A stretch of 64,000 bases of DNA from Warburgia ugandensis (Eukaryota; Streptophyta; Magnoliopsida; Canellales; Canellaceae): NCBI GenBank assembly GCA_035236585.1, contig CP141138.1, forward strand, positions 24,935,437 to 24,999,436, in the 5' to 3' direction. The notes under the pieces are model-generated. The model ran no database searches. It was not told where the DNA came from and saw only the letters and a program-made list of their open reading frames with translations. Position numbers and translations under genes: made by a program. Of the stretch, positions 1 to 13,210 are shown in pieces. Position 1 is the first letter of the stretch; each line of letters opens with the position of its first letter.

Positions 1-519
1 GTTATATTATAATAAAAGGAATAATAAAGACTTGTTTATAATTTCCATTAGGTGTCCTCGAATGTGCGCTCCACACGAATAAAAAAAAATTGTATGGCCA
101 CTATGCACATCCAAAGCTAGTAGCATCCAATGGGACTTATAAAAACAATAATTCAATTGTATGTTCTCAAATCTTAACTGATATAGATATTCATGTGTAT
201 GAATTATGAAATTGAAATGACATAATTTAGCAACATATGTTACCACGTACTCGCTATTGTAGGGAATCAGTAAGGCTTACCCCTTCGCCCAACCCATGGG
301 CCTAGGAATGATATCTTCACTTTGTTTGTCCAAGGACAAATAGTTCAATCAAAAGACAAGAGAAGGGTTAAGGAACTTGTAAATGTCCTTGACCTTTAAT
401 CTTTGCAACTTATCATGCAAATACATGCATTAAGAATTTGGGTTAATGTTAAATAATTATCAAATGTTATTAAAAAAGCAAGTAATGTTACTTTGATTTG
501 TAGTAATCTAACTCTAATA

Positions 520-3160
520 GAGAAGTTACATGATGATATACCTTATATAGACTGCGATGTGCATGTATTCCAATTGAGTCATATTACATATGGCTAAGAG
601 GCCTTCCCTGAAGAGTGGAACCCCAACCACATCGTCTGCAATCACACCTGTCTCTATCCTTATAGGGCTCATTTCCTTATCTTCATTGGCCAGTCTGTAC
701 AATACCCTTAAGAATGGAGGCGTGTTAGGTGGAACCTCCACTTGATCCCTACACTCTAGATGTAATATTTCAGAAATTAGTAATGAATATATACAACATA
801 TACTGGTATACTAGCCTATATAAAAGAAGAGAGACAGTGAGATCAAATTTTAATATTTTATCATGTATTGGGATAAGGTCTTGATGATCATGATGATGAA
901 AGTTAAAGGAAATATATGAATTACATAAAACACCTCTAATCATCACTTCAAGTAAGATTACAAGTTCTAACCTAGGATAAGATAATAAAACTTTTTTTGT
1001 CTCTAATCATTACTTCAAGTAAGAATCTAAGATCACAAATTCTAACCTAGGATAAAACAACAAAACTTCTTGAGCTTGTGGTCACCTAACAAATGTTTAC
1101 AATAAGCTTGTGGGCACCTAACAAGTTCTTTGAACTTGTTAGTTGTTGCATTGTTCAAGTCCACACGTAACATGATACAACTATGCAAATATATAGAACT
1201 ACCTAGAAAGGCTGGGATGGGGCTACACTTGCCACTACGCCAGAATTTGCTGGCAGGGAGTTTCACTTCAATTGCACCTTGTGCTCTTCTGGAGATCTGA
1301 CATGTTGTAGACAATATTAATCAATCTACAATTTAGGATGACTTAAAAAAGGTAGCAGAAAATGATGCCATGACTACAGTTAGAATATATGTACCTTGGA
1401 ATTGGATATTATTGGTTTGATAAGTTCTTCTAGACAACTCACATGATATCCAATTACATCCCCAATAGTTTCAATATCGTCCCCTTGTATTGAAAATGGA
1501 AGGGGAGCATCTAGTTGAATGACAGCAGTAATGCACATGCACTTAGTGTGTGGAGGCATCAAGTTGCCATGCAAGGTGGTAGAAGTCATGGGCCGAACCT
1601 CATACAGTGTTGCCACAGCCACATAGTTCTCAGATGTATGTAGCTGCAACATGCACTGACCCACCTGCATTTGAGAAATAACATATATATATATAATGAT
1701 TAATGATGTAAACTGAAAAGGTTACTAAATAATTAAACATTGTAAAAGTAAACATGTCAATATACATACCTCACTGATCGAGACATCACCTTCAAGTACT
1801 TACTCTACCACCACTTTGTTTGATGGAGGACTAAGAGTGTAGCTATTGTCAAATTGGGGTTGTTCTGGTTGAACTTGAACTTGAGGTTGAGGTTGAGAGC
1901 CAACATCATCCTGATATGAGGTTGTTTTGCCACCGTGAAGTTCCTTCAACAATTGATCTTTCACCTTGCTATATATCTCCACAATAGTTTGCTTCTTCCA
2001 TTCTTCCAATTCTTGTAGCATAGGAGCCTTTTGTTTAAGGAAGAACTTGGAAGGAACAACACTGAGACCATGGCCCTTACTCGGCCAAGGTGCTCATCCT
2101 TGTTGCCCATTGCCCTATACAGGATGTCCCCCTTTGCAACAATGCTGTTAAGAGTCCCTGTAGTTGCACTTTCTTAGGTCACCTCTTCTTGCACATGTGA
2201 ATATCATAACATAGTCAAATCCCTATTATATATGTAATATTTATATAATGCAAGAGTATAAAAGTATAAAACTAGTTAACTAAGCAGTGGGCACATAAAG
2301 TAAAAGTATAAAACTTAAAGTCTTAAACCACTTACAATTCTTGATGCAATTGCCTTGTTAGTAAAGGTCTGGTAGTTATGTCCTTTCGAATGTGCCATTT
2401 TCCATAGAAGAGCATGATTGATGGGCTCCGTTGTCCCAGCCTTCTTTTGTTGTTAAGAGAGACATTAAATCAAAGTTAATAAAATAAAATTCTACTATGA
2501 TTAGACAAATGAAATGTCACATGATATACTTACTTCATCTACCTCTAATCGTGCGTAGTTAACCCTTGAAAAGTGGTGCTGCATATGATTCTGTGTACGC
2601 GCCTTTTGTCCTTTTATACACTTTGCCTAGACATTAAATATAAAAATTACAAGAAGCAGGAATACAACTGAGGGACCATGTTAAGCCTAGAAGGATCATT
2701 GGCATTTAGAACTATGTACTTCCTTACAAGCTCACTCTTCCATGTCCTCTATTGTTCACCAGCTCCTAGCAATGCTTGCTTCTTGCACTCATCAGATACG
2801 GCAAAGGGAGATTACAAAATAAAAGAAAAAGTAAGTTAGTACTATTGACTAGTGAGTAGTGACTTAGTGTACCATATACAAACAAAAACAAAATATATAA
2901 GGGATATACTATGTTATATGTAGGAAGAATTTACATAGCTTGACCATTTTCCATATTACATCTTTGACTTCTGGCGATACAAGTCTCCAATCAGTCACTG
3001 AGACTGGCACAAGTCTTCTAACAGTGCAATATATGAAGCTAGCATAAGCATATGCAGTACCACCTATCGGTTGGCCTCTACTGTTGAATTGTAGAGTTTC
3101 TTTTATTCCCTTTGATGATCTCTTATATATATGATCCATTTGTGTTGGCTCCTAGCCTTT
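520..3160 (-). pseudogene. Decayed CACTA (En/Spm) Transposase_24 gene
   Basis: Minus-strand reading shows blocks typical of the plant Transposase_24 (Ptta/En/Spm) protein of CACTA elements. An N-terminal part starts near 3,139 (KGIKETLQFNSRGQPIGGTA, then a region with VRRLVPVSVTDWRLV). Next, near 2,330-2,440, comes the hallmark LWKMAHSKGHNYQTFTNKAI, followed by a coiled segment at 1,800-2,020 (ELEEWKKQTIVEIYSKVKDQ) and probable C-terminal blocks to about 520. The open pieces are separated by intron-like and non-coding stretches, with no continuous frame, so this is a remnant or an intron-containing copy in decay. The catalytic TNP2-type transposase is not seen, and no CACTA terminus was found nearby. 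Confidence 0.7.
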
Positions 3161-3894
3161 CTCTTGACATTGACATGTGGTGTTATTGGTGGACATGTGC
3201 TCGATAGCTTGGATTGTTCTTCCTCTGTGTCTTGTAACTGTTGTTCTTATTCTACTTCTACCTCTTCTAAGTGTTCTTGTACTACTTCTTCATGTTCTTG
3301 TTCTAGTTCTAGTTATTCATGTTCCATATTTGCTTCACAAATGAAAATTGAAATGACTACAGTTAGAAAAGTGAAAACTGGAAAGTGCAAGTGAAATAAC
3401 TCTTGTCAGATGCAACCATGAATCATGTAGATGAAAATTGAAGTTGAATAAGCTTGCAGCCATGCAGGTTGCAGATGAAGAATATTGTTAACCTTAACAG
3501 TTTAACCCTCTCTTGTGAGATGTACTGTAATAAAGTGTTACATAACAAAAATAGAGTAGAAAATGGAGACATAGAGTTTCCAAGAGCAGAACCAGTACCT
3601 GATGAACCTCCTTCCCCCATTGCGGTCGATTTCTGAGTTTCTCCCTTACTCTTTCACTCTCTCGTTCTTCTCTCCCCTTGATCAGCTAGCACCTTTCTTC
3701 TCCCTCTCTCCTTCTTCTTCTCACTAACACTGTTTTAGTTTTTGGCCTAGTTCTGGTTGAAGGGGGTTTGGTCAGCTTGGGAGCTTGGACTTCGAAGGAA
3801 TTTCCTTAGGTTAGGGCACAAATGTGAAATGTGAAGTGAAACAGTGAATGGCGGGAGAAAGAAAGGTTCATAATGTATAACAAAAAGATAAATA

Positions 3895-4125
3895 TAGAAT
3901 GGTTGTAACATAATAATCCTCTATCATCAAAACAATATAGGATCGTTCTACGAAAATTGTCCTATATTATGATAACAATAAGACGGTTATTAATTAACAA
4001 TCCTTTATTTAGTATATAAGTAACAAGCTGTAATACAAAATATATGATGGTTATTACATAACTGTCCTATATAATTATGTTATAAAGGACAATTTTGTAT
4101 TAACTGTCCTATAGTTCTTAAATAT
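3895..4125. repeat. Cluster 1 of inverted AGGACGGTT-type subterminal motifs
   Basis: Degenerate copies of TATAGGACGGTT face AACCGTCCTATA at intervals of about 30-60 bp. Such short inverted motifs near termini are typical of CACTA subterminal regions, where the DNA-binding protein TnpA docks. Assignment to the adjacent CACTA remnant is inferred. Confidence 0.6.
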
Positions 4126-4249
4126 AGCAAATTGAATAATTGATATAGTAGGAGACTATAGGCTACTAGGCAGGCTATAGCCAGTTGTGCACAATTAAAT
4201 TGAATAATTGATATTGCTTAAGCCTTAAAGCGTAAAGCATAAAGAATCT

Positions 4250-5690
4250 TATTTGATGATGAGCTTGAAAAGAGTTATGTAAGTAACTCATTAGTTGTTG
4301 AGGTTGAGGATGAGGATGAGGATGATTAAAGAAAGAGTTATGTAATTAACTCATCTTAGTTGAGGATGAGCTTAAAAAGAGTTATGTAAGTAACTCATTA
4401 GTTGTTGAGGTTGAGGATGAGTATAGAAAGAGTTATGTAATTAACTCGTCTTAGTTGAGGATGAGCTTAAAAAGAGTTATGTAAGTAACTCATTAGTTGT
4501 TGAGATTGAGGATGAGTAAAGAAAGAGTTATGCAATTAACTCATCTTAGTTGAGGATGAGCTTAAAAAGAGTTATGTAAGTAACTCACTAGTTGTTGAGG
4601 TTGAGTAAAGAAAGAGTTATGCAATTAACTCATCTTAGTTGAGGATGAGCTTAAAAAGAGTTATGTAAGTAACTCATTAGTTGTTGAGATTGAGGATGAG
4701 TAAAGAAAGAGTTATGGAATTAACTCGTCTTAGTTGAGGATGAGCTTAAAAAGAGTTATGTAAGTAACTCATTAGTTGTTGAGGTTGAGGATGAGTAAAT
4801 AAAGAGTTATGTAATTAACTCGTCTTAGTTGAGGATGAGCTTAAAAAGAGTTATGTAAGTAACTCATTAGTTGTTGAGATTGAGGATGAGTAAAGAAAGA
4901 GTTATGTAATTAACTCATCTTAGTTGAGGATGAGATTAAAAAGAGTTATGTAAGTAACTCATTAGTTGTTGAGGTTGAGGATGAGTAAATAAAGAGTTAT
5001 GTAATTAACTCGTCTTAATTGAGGATGAGCTTAAAAAGAGTTATGTAAGTAACTCATTAGTTGTTGAGATTGAGGATGAGTAAAGAAAGAGTTATGTAAT
5101 TAACTCATCTTAGTTGAGGATGAGATTAAAAAGAGTTATGTAAGTAACTCATTAGTTGTTGAGGTTGAGGATGAGTAAAGTAGAGAAAGAGTTATGTAAT
5201 TAACTCATTGTTGAGGATGACCTGGATGAGTATGTAACTCATTAGTTGAGGATAAGTAAAGAAAGAGTCACATAATTAACTCATTAGGTGAGAATGAGAA
5301 TAGGAGTTATGTAATTAACTCATTAGTTGAGAATGAGTATAGAAAGAGAAGAGTTATGTAATTAACTTATTACTTGATAATGAGTATAGAAAGAGAAGAG
5401 TTATGTAATTAACTCATGAGGTGAGAATGAGAATAGAGGGAGTTATGTGATTAACTCATTAGTTGAGAATTAGTATAGAAAGAGTTATGTAATTAACTCA
5501 TTAGTTGATAATGAGTATAGAAAGAGAAGAGTTATGTAATTAACTCATTACTTGACAATGTGTATAGAAAGAGAAGAATTATGTAATTAACTCATTAGTG
5601 AGTAATGAGTATAGAAAGAGAAGAGTTATGTAATTTACTCATTAGGTGAGAATGAGAATAAAAGGAGTTATGTAATTAACTCATTAGTGG
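4250..5690. repeat. Tandem palindrome array (unit about 47 bp, doubled to about 95 bp)
   Basis: About 30 copies of the palindrome GAGTTA-6 bases-TAACTC occur, separated by purine-rich GATGAG/TTGAGG spacers. From 4,370 to 5,180 two alternating versions (spacer TGTAAG or TGTAAT) make a roughly 95-bp repeat; after 5,200 the units simplify to about 45 bp with GAATGAGTATAGAAAG spacers. No coding capacity. Its position between two AGGACGGTT clusters suggests it is an internal or subterminal part of the CACTA-type element. Confidence 0.85.
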
Positions 5691-5694
5691 ATTA

Positions 5695-6105
5695 TAAAAT
5701 ATAGGATGGTTATGAACTAACCGTCCTGTACGTTTAAAATTATAGGACGGTTTGTACATAACGGTCCTATATTAGATAAATTATATAATAGTTAAATACA
5801 TAATATAGGATAGCTTTCAAATAACTTCCTATATTATTTATATATATAGGACGATTGTGTGTAAGCCATCCTATATTACAGCTATCATACTTAAAGGACG
5901 GTTACGAAATAATGGTCCTATATTTATAAACATATATAGGACGGTTCATTGCTAACTGTCCTTTATGTTTGTATAATTATAGAACTATTATTTCTTAACC
6001 ATCCTATATTTCTAAGTAAAATAGGATTGTTATTCGTTAACCGTCCTGTATCCAATCTTATTTTGTGATATTATAGGACTGTTGTTATCGAACCGTCCAA
6101 CATTA
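5695..6105. repeat. Cluster 2 of inverted AGGACGGTT-type motifs
   Basis: Roughly seven facing pairs of AGGACGGTT/AACCGTCCT, better preserved than in cluster 1. The cluster directly borders the palindrome array on the right. Confidence 0.65.
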
Positions 6106-6429
6106 GGATTTTAATTTACCTTTTATTTACTAATTCGGTGCGAGAGAGAGGAATAATACATTTACACTTAATCTTTTGAGTGAATCGGTGAAAGCCCTAG
6201 CTAGTTTTACATCTCTTTCAGATTTTTCTTCCTAGATATCTTCAACCATTCTCACACAATGAGAAACACACCTACAGCACCTCAGGTATGTGTTTGTTTT
6301 CTGTTATTTCTTTATCATTCTGTTTCTCTTTTCATTCCTCACTCTCTTATTAGTAATTGGGTTTATCGTGAATTAAATTTTGCTTATTAATTGTAATATA
6401 GGCACAAGTTGGGAGCACTAACATTTTTT

Positions 6430-8600
6430 ATAATTTGAATATGTTACACAACAACGATGATAATGAGCTTGTTGACTTCAAAAGAATGTGGAGTTAGTTT
6501 CAAGATCCAACAGAGGTAAAAAGCATAGGAAGCTAATGTCTCTAGTTTGGAATTTTTTTAAACACCTTCCGGTATCAAAAGATGGAAGGCAAAGGTGTAA
6601 ATACAAGAAGTGCTCTGCGATATATATTTGCGACAACATTTTTTGGTACAGGTAACTTAAAACGTCATATGAAGACTTGTCAACGGAGCTCTTCTCATGA
6701 TATATGCCAACTGCTTTTATCTCAAAATAAAGGGAGTATGTCACTAAGTTCAGATAATAAGTTTGATCTTAAAGTTTTTTGTAAGTTAGTAGCAGCTACA
6801 GTTGTTATGCATGATTTGCTTTTCCAACTTGTTGAGTATGATGGAATTAGAGCTCTACTAAAATATTTGCATGCAGATTTGCATTTGATTAGTAGAAATA
6901 CAGTAAAAGCAGATGTTCTGAGAATGTATAAAAGATAAAAAGGAAAGATAAAAGAGATGTTAGAGTTGGAACCTGGTAGGATAAGTTTCACATCTGATTT
7001 GTGGACTTCTTGTATTACTGATGGTTATATAAGTCTCACAGCACATTTTCTAAAATAGTGAGTGGGTCTTGCACAAGATGATATTAAATTTTTATTTCCT
7101 ACCACCTCCACATAATGAAATATCATTAGCAGAAAAGGTATACTCATTATTGGTAGAATGGATGATTGAGAAAAATATTTTTCAATCACTTTAGGCAATG
7201 CTTCTGCTAATGATTCTTTTGTTGAGCTGTTAAGGCATGTATTAAACATCAGAAACACTCTTATTTGTGGTGGAGAGTTCCTTCATCTTCGTTGTTGTTA
7301 TCATGTTTTGAATTTGATTGTGCAAGATGGTTTGAAAGAAATAGATGATGCTATTCAAAAAATTTGAGAGAGTGTCAAGTATGTCAAAGCATCGCAAAGT
7401 AGAAAACAAAATTTTTTAAAGTGTGCGCATCACATGTCAATTGAGACAAAAAAGGGCTTAAGACAAGATTGTCCTACAAGATGGAATTCAACCTATGTGA
7501 TGCTTGAAAGTTCTCTTTGTTACCAACCTGCATTTTCTCACTTAGAACTAAGTGACTCAAATTATAAGAACTGTCCTTCTATTGATGAATGGGAAAAGGC
7601 TACAAAATTTTCAAAGTTTTTGGCAGTTTTTTATGATGCTACCTGCATGTTTTTTGGATCCAAGTGTCTCACGGCAAACCTCTACTTTCGTGCAGCATTT
7701 GTAATTTATTTGATTTTAACACAATACATGAGAAGTCATGATGAGTATATGAAGCGTATGTCCACCCAAATGTTTGCCAAGTTTTCAAAGTACTGGTATG
7801 AATTCAGCACCATTTTAGCAATGGCATGTGTGTTGGATCCTCGATATAAGCTCTCCTTTGTGGAATTCTCATCCAAAAATTGTTTGGTAATGGTTGCTTG
7901 GAGTTTGCTCATGTTCAAGAGAAGTTATTCTCTCTCTTCAATGAATATATGGTTAAGAGTTCCCCTAATCCTTCCTCATCTTTCTCAATGGCTAAAGGTA
8001 GTGCTCTTGATACTGATGATAGACAGAACTTGTCATATAGTCAAGAGGTTTTAAATGTCATGAAGGTAATTATATTTATAACTATATCTTTCATCATATG
8101 TCGCTTAGCATATTAAATTTTACTATGAATTGTCTTACATTAAGTTGAATAATATAATTGCATTTGCATTAGGAATTTGATTCATTTGAAAGTGAAGTAG
8201 GTTCTTTGGCTATGCAAAAATCACAATTGAAACTTTATTTGGATGAATCAAGATTGTAAGAGACAAAGCTAGATATTCTTGCATTTTGGAAAGGCAATCA
8301 ATATAGGTTGGTTGATTAATAATCTCTTGTCTAATAAAAATAATATTTTTTATAATCTTATTTACATTTATATTTGGTTCAAAAGTTGATTTTAGGTATC
8401 CTAACCTTGCTACCATGGCTCGTGATGTCTTGAGCATTCTCATATCTATAGTTGCATCAAAGTCTACTTTTAGTGTTGGTGGTCGGGTTCTTAACCAATA
8501 TATATATATATATATATGCTTTAAAGCTAGATACAATACAAGCATTGATTTGTGTAAGAGATTGGCTATATGGATTGAAAGGTAATAATTTATGATTCTA
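6430..8600 (+). pseudogene. Broken hAT-family transposase
   Basis: Reading along the + strand gives, in order, a BED-type zinc finger (about 6,530-6,690: SLVWNFFKHLPVSKDGRQRC, then YICD and LKRHMKTC), an RNase-H-like hAT core with CPTRWNSTYVML near 7,465, and a DUF4413-like section (7,590-7,890: SKFLAVFYDATCMFFGSKCL, then VLDPRYKLSFVEF). A C-terminal hAT dimerisation motif follows at about 8,440-8,580 (FSVGGRVLNQY, then LDTIQALICVRDWLYG). The frame shifts between 6.6, 7.0 and 7.4 kb, in-frame stops occur, and an AT dinucleotide run (8,499-8,517) splits the dimerisation motif, so it cannot encode a full transposase. It resembles the RICESLEEPER/Daysleeper-like subgroup of plant hATs but is a plain transposon relic. 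Confidence 0.85.
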
Positions 8601-8609
8601 TATTTAAAA

Positions 8610-9550
8610 TATATTTTATGTGAGCTTAGTAATGACTAATGCATGTTTATTCTATATAATTGTAGACTCTGCAATTACAGTTGCCATAGATGAGCTTGCT
8701 AAGGATATTGTAAGCATAAGCAGCAGTGCAAGACCACCTTAACCAACTAAAGACTCTATAACTGGAACAATTCATTTTGATTAATTTGTATAATTTCATA
8801 ACTTATATTAAATTTGCATAATTTTCATAACTGAGGACCATCTCTCATGTGCTACTTAATCCCCAGTTATTTTCCACTATTATGGTTATTTGATTCATTT
8901 GAATCTCTTTTAGACCTCATGTGAGTAGTGTAAAGTTCTGTGTTACTTCTAAATAAAATATTACAAGAACTTTATTGGTAATTTGGTATGGATCAAAGTT
9001 CACCAATACTAGTTGGTAATGCTTTTTGTGTTTGTCTGTGTAATTGTCGTGTGGAGCATGAAAGAATTTGGGGAAATGAATTCCATCTTGACAATTCATG
9101 TGGGGGTCGAAAATTTTTGTTCATAACTGGAAGACCCATGCCATTTGGTCTTCTTTTGTTCTTTCCATTCATTGAAAAGTGCATTATTGGGTCCTCGACA
9201 ACATTTGTGACAATTCCATTCATAGGTCATGCTAGCCTCTTTAGCTGGCTCTTCACCCTACACAAGAAAGCATGAATATCAAGTTCTTGAATGAGGACAT
9301 CTTACCCAAGTTAAGCATTTAAGTGTCATGCCATGTGCTATTGTGCTAAACTCAAACACTGAAACAAGTAGATTCAATTTTTTATTTTCTGCTACAGAAC
9401 CTCTTTGCTGCATCTGAGGAGGAGCAAACAACATTGAGAGCTCTAATAACCTAATCAATGAAGCATTTGCATCAAGGCATCATCCCTTCAGAAGATCAGA
9501 AGTATTCATTTGGGGCCAACTTTTCAGGTGATCAGAGATTCAGTTCAGAA
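8610..9550. other. Non-coding stretch after the hAT transposase
   Basis: AT-rich sequence with only short overlapping frames on both strands (about 8,990-9,275). I recognise no domain in them. It probably belongs to the 3' flank of the hAT element. Confidence 0.4.
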
Positions 9551-9562
9551 TCAAAAGATTAA

Positions 9563-9770
9563 AGCTATATAGGACAGTTTATAAGTAACTATCCTATATA
9601 AATTAAAGGTTTTACAGTCGTATGTTTTTATAGGTTGTTATAGGCTATAGGACGGCTAATACAAAACCATCCTATATTTTTACATTCTATATGATAGTTG
9701 ATAAGTAGGCGTCTTATATTTAAATACTATATAAGACAGTTATTAAATAACCATCCTATATTTTAGGGTT
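9563..9770. repeat. Cluster 3 of inverted AGGACGGTT-type motifs
   Basis: Four to five degenerate facing copies of the same motif as clusters 1 and 2, about 3.5 kb away on the far side of the hAT transposase. This suggests the two element types are nested. Confidence 0.55.
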
Positions 9771-9789
9771 CAGTTATTAAGTAACTCGT

Positions 9790-10012
9790 GTTAAAGAATC
9801 ATGTCGTGTCATCCAAACATGACTCAGTCACTTAATCGTGTTACATGGGTCGTATCGTGTCAATTTTTTAAGATTCGAGTTGTGTTCGAGTCACAAGTTT
9901 TTGACGCGACTATTAATCGTGGCGTGTTTGTGTCGACCCATAACTCTAATCGTGTCATGTTTGTGTCGACACAAACACGACCCGCTAACCTAAATTGCCA
10001 AGCCTACCTATC
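9790..10012. mobile_element. hAT-type element end with CGTGTCGTGT-rich subterminal repeats
   Basis: The sequence is dense in CGTGT/ACACG words (for example ACACAAACACGACCCG) and closes with AAATTGCCAAGCCTA. This matches the end structure I know from common plant hAT elements, where TAGGCTTGGCAATT is followed by GTGTCGTGT-type repeats. Copia coding sequence begins immediately to its right, so the boundary is near 10,010. The partner end was not found. Confidence 0.55.
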
Positions 10013-13000
10013 ACCCTTAACAATAAGTACTATATTGGGTGAATAATCTTTCATCTGAAATCTCTCAAGAACCTTGTTGATATAGGTTTCTTGAGACAAG
10101 CCCAAGATACCCTGAGACTTGTCTCTATCAATCTTAATGCCAATAACATAAGATGCCTCACCCTTATCCTTCATATCAAAGTTTTGAGAGAGAAATTGTT
10201 TCACTTCATATAACAATCTCATATCGTTAGTTGTAAGAAAAATGTCATCCACGTACAGGACTAGAAAAATGATCTTTCTCACACTAACCTTGTGATATAT
10301 ACATTCATCCATAATGTTCTCTACGAAACCAAATGAAGACATAACATTATGAAATTTTAAATACCACTGACGGGAGGCTTGTTTTAGTCCATATATAGAC
10401 TTTTTAAGCTTGAAAACTAAATGATAACCATCACTTGAGACAATGCCATGATGATATAGAAAGAATCCTTTTTAGAAATAGGAGATAATGTTTCTTGATA
10501 ATTGATTCCTTCCTTTTGTGTGAATCCTTTTGCAACAAGTCTAGCCTTGTGTCGCTCAATGGTGCCTAATGAGTCTTTCTAAAACCCATTTACAACCAAT
10601 GGTCTTCACCCCATTAAGCAACTTTACAAGATCTCAGACTTGATTATCTATCATAGATTCCATCTCATCTTTCATAGCATCATGCCATAATTTAGATTTA
10701 CTACTATTCATAGCTTGTGAAAACATCTCAGGGTTATTTTCAACACCAATATCATAGTCAAATTATTGTAGGTGGACAATGTAATCAATAGAAATTATTG
10801 ATTTATGTACTCTAGTAGATCTCCTAAATGGTACTTCATTATCCTCTTGTGGAGGCTCCTGATCATTAACTTGTTATAGTTGATGCTCAATGGGATCTAC
10901 TAAAACATTATCAGCTTGACATGGATTTTCAACAAGTGGTTGTCCAATATCCATCATATTTTGATGGGTGTCACTAATAATAACTAGTTTGCTACTTGAT
11001 GTGGGAGTTGGATCAGAAACTCGATTTTATTCAAAAACTAAGTTTTGAGGTTGATAGGTCCCATTAACCATGTCATCCTCAAAAAATTTAGCATTTCTTG
11101 ATCCACAATTCTACTATTATGGAATGGACAATAAAACTTGTATCCCTTAGACTTTTCAACATATCCGATAAAATATGCACTAACAGTCCTCGGGTCTAAC
11201 TTCTTTTCATATGGATTATAAACTTTAACTTCAGTTGGACAACTCCAAGCGCATATATGTCTCAAACTCAGTTTCCAACCTTTCAATAACTCAAATGGCA
11301 TTTTGTAAATGACCTTAGTTGGAACTTAGTTTAATACATACACTATTATTTTTAGAGCTTCACTCCATTCGATAAAGGAAGATGGGAGTTGCTGAGCATA
11401 CTCCTCACCATGTCTATTAAAGTTCTGTTTCTTCTTTTTGCTACACCATTTTGATATAGTGAGTCGAGCAAGGTGTTTTGAGCTACAATCCTTACTCCTA
11501 AAGAAATTTAGCAAATGGACCAAGTATTTATCCAATCCTTGTATATCTACCATAATATTCATCACCTCTATCAGATCACACGATTTTAATTTGTTTGCCA
11601 CATTATTTCTCTACTTTTGCTTTATATATTTTAAAAGCATCCAATGCTTCACTCTTGTTATGAAGTAAGTAGAGATACATAAAATTGTGAGTAGTCATTT
11701 ATAAAGGTAATGAAATATTTCTGACCATTCAAGCTCATGTCAGGACAACAAATGTTAGCATGTATAATCTCTAATATGTCAAAACTCCTCTTAGCACCCT
11801 TTTTCGATTTGTTGGTATGCTTGCCTTTAATGCAGTCCACACATGAATCAAAATCTATAAAATCAAGAGTCTCAAGAACTCCATCTTTTACTAACCTTTT
11901 GATTCTATCAATGGAGATATGTCCTAATCTCCTGTGCCACAACATAAAGGATTTCTCACCCATGATGTTAGGCTTAATACCAGCATTACCATGCACAATC
12001 ATGACTTCATTGGAAAAATCATTATTTAAATGAATTTTGAATAAACCATCATCCATTGTGCCATGTCTAATAACTACTGAAATTTTATATAAATTGAAGT
12101 AAGATTCATGAAAGTAGAAGGAAAATCCAAGTGACACAAGTTTAGATACAGAAATTAAATTCCTAGAAAAACTAGGAATATAAAAGGTTCTTTCCAAATC
12201 TAATACAAAATTAGTTTTTAAAATTAGTCTATATGTCCCCACAGCTTTAACAAGTGAATGCATCTTGTTTCCTAAATAAATGCTCCGTTCACTTTCCATA
12301 GGTCTCCTTTGGTTTAGAAAACCTTGCATGGTATCACAAATATGGATTGTAGAACCAGAATCAATCCACCATGTGATATGTGAAACATCATCCATAGTAG
12401 ATTCATAACATATAAAAGAATTGAGATTACTTTTCTTTTCCAGCCAAGCCTTCCTTTTGGGACAATCTTTCCTCATGTGTCCCTTCTTTTTGTAAAGGAA
12501 ACATGTCATTGCCTCCTTCTTATCAGTATGGGCTATAGCTTTGCTTCTTGCTTTCTTATGAATGGCTTGCCTCTTGTCCTTTTTATGGATCGCCATACGT
12601 GCACTCTCACTCATCTCTTGAACTAATTTATCTTCTTCTTAAAAACACATGTTCAAAAGTTCATTAATTGACCATTTATCCTTGTGTATTTTATGAAATT
12701 TTGAATGGTCCATACTAAGAATGGAGAGAGTTTAAGATAAAGTGCACTAAAAAGAACTTAGAAATCTCAATTTGTAGCGATTTCAACTGAGCAGCTATGT
12801 CCCTCATCCTCATAATGTGTTCGCGCACTCCTATAGTGCCAGTGAGTCTCATTGATGACAACTTATTCATTAAGGTGCTAGCTAGTGCTTTATCAGATAA
12901 CTCAAATTATTCATCAATGGCTTTTATAAAATCTTTGTCATTCTCATATTCAGGTATAGATCCACGGATGCTTGTACTAATGCGAGATTTAATGAACATC

Positions 13001-13210
13001 ATACTCAAGTGATTAGATCGCTCCCACCGTTCATACACAGTAATCTCGACATTGGTGCTAGTATTCGTAATTTCAGGAGACTCTTCCTTTCGAAGAGCAT
13101 AGTCAAGATCTATGCACCCTAAATGAAGAAGTATTTTCTCCTTTTAGACTTTATAATAGTCACCACTCAAATAAGGAACTTTAGATTTTTCATCAAATAT
13201 TATCAAAAAT
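10012..13210 (-). mobile_element. Ty1/Copia retrotransposon fossil, truncated
   Basis: An old, broken Copia copy in antisense. From right to left it holds GAG of the UBN2 type (about 12,640-13,200), a CCHC zinc knuckle (about 12,460-12,530), an aspartic protease region (about 12,340-12,400), GAG-pre-integrase and integrase (about 11,040-12,020) and reverse transcriptase with the YVDD box (about 10,012-10,500). RNase H and the distal LTR are absent because a hAT end abuts the reverse transcriptase. It is broken in several places (at least five). I could not define either LTR, so no age can be given beyond old. Confidence 0.88.
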
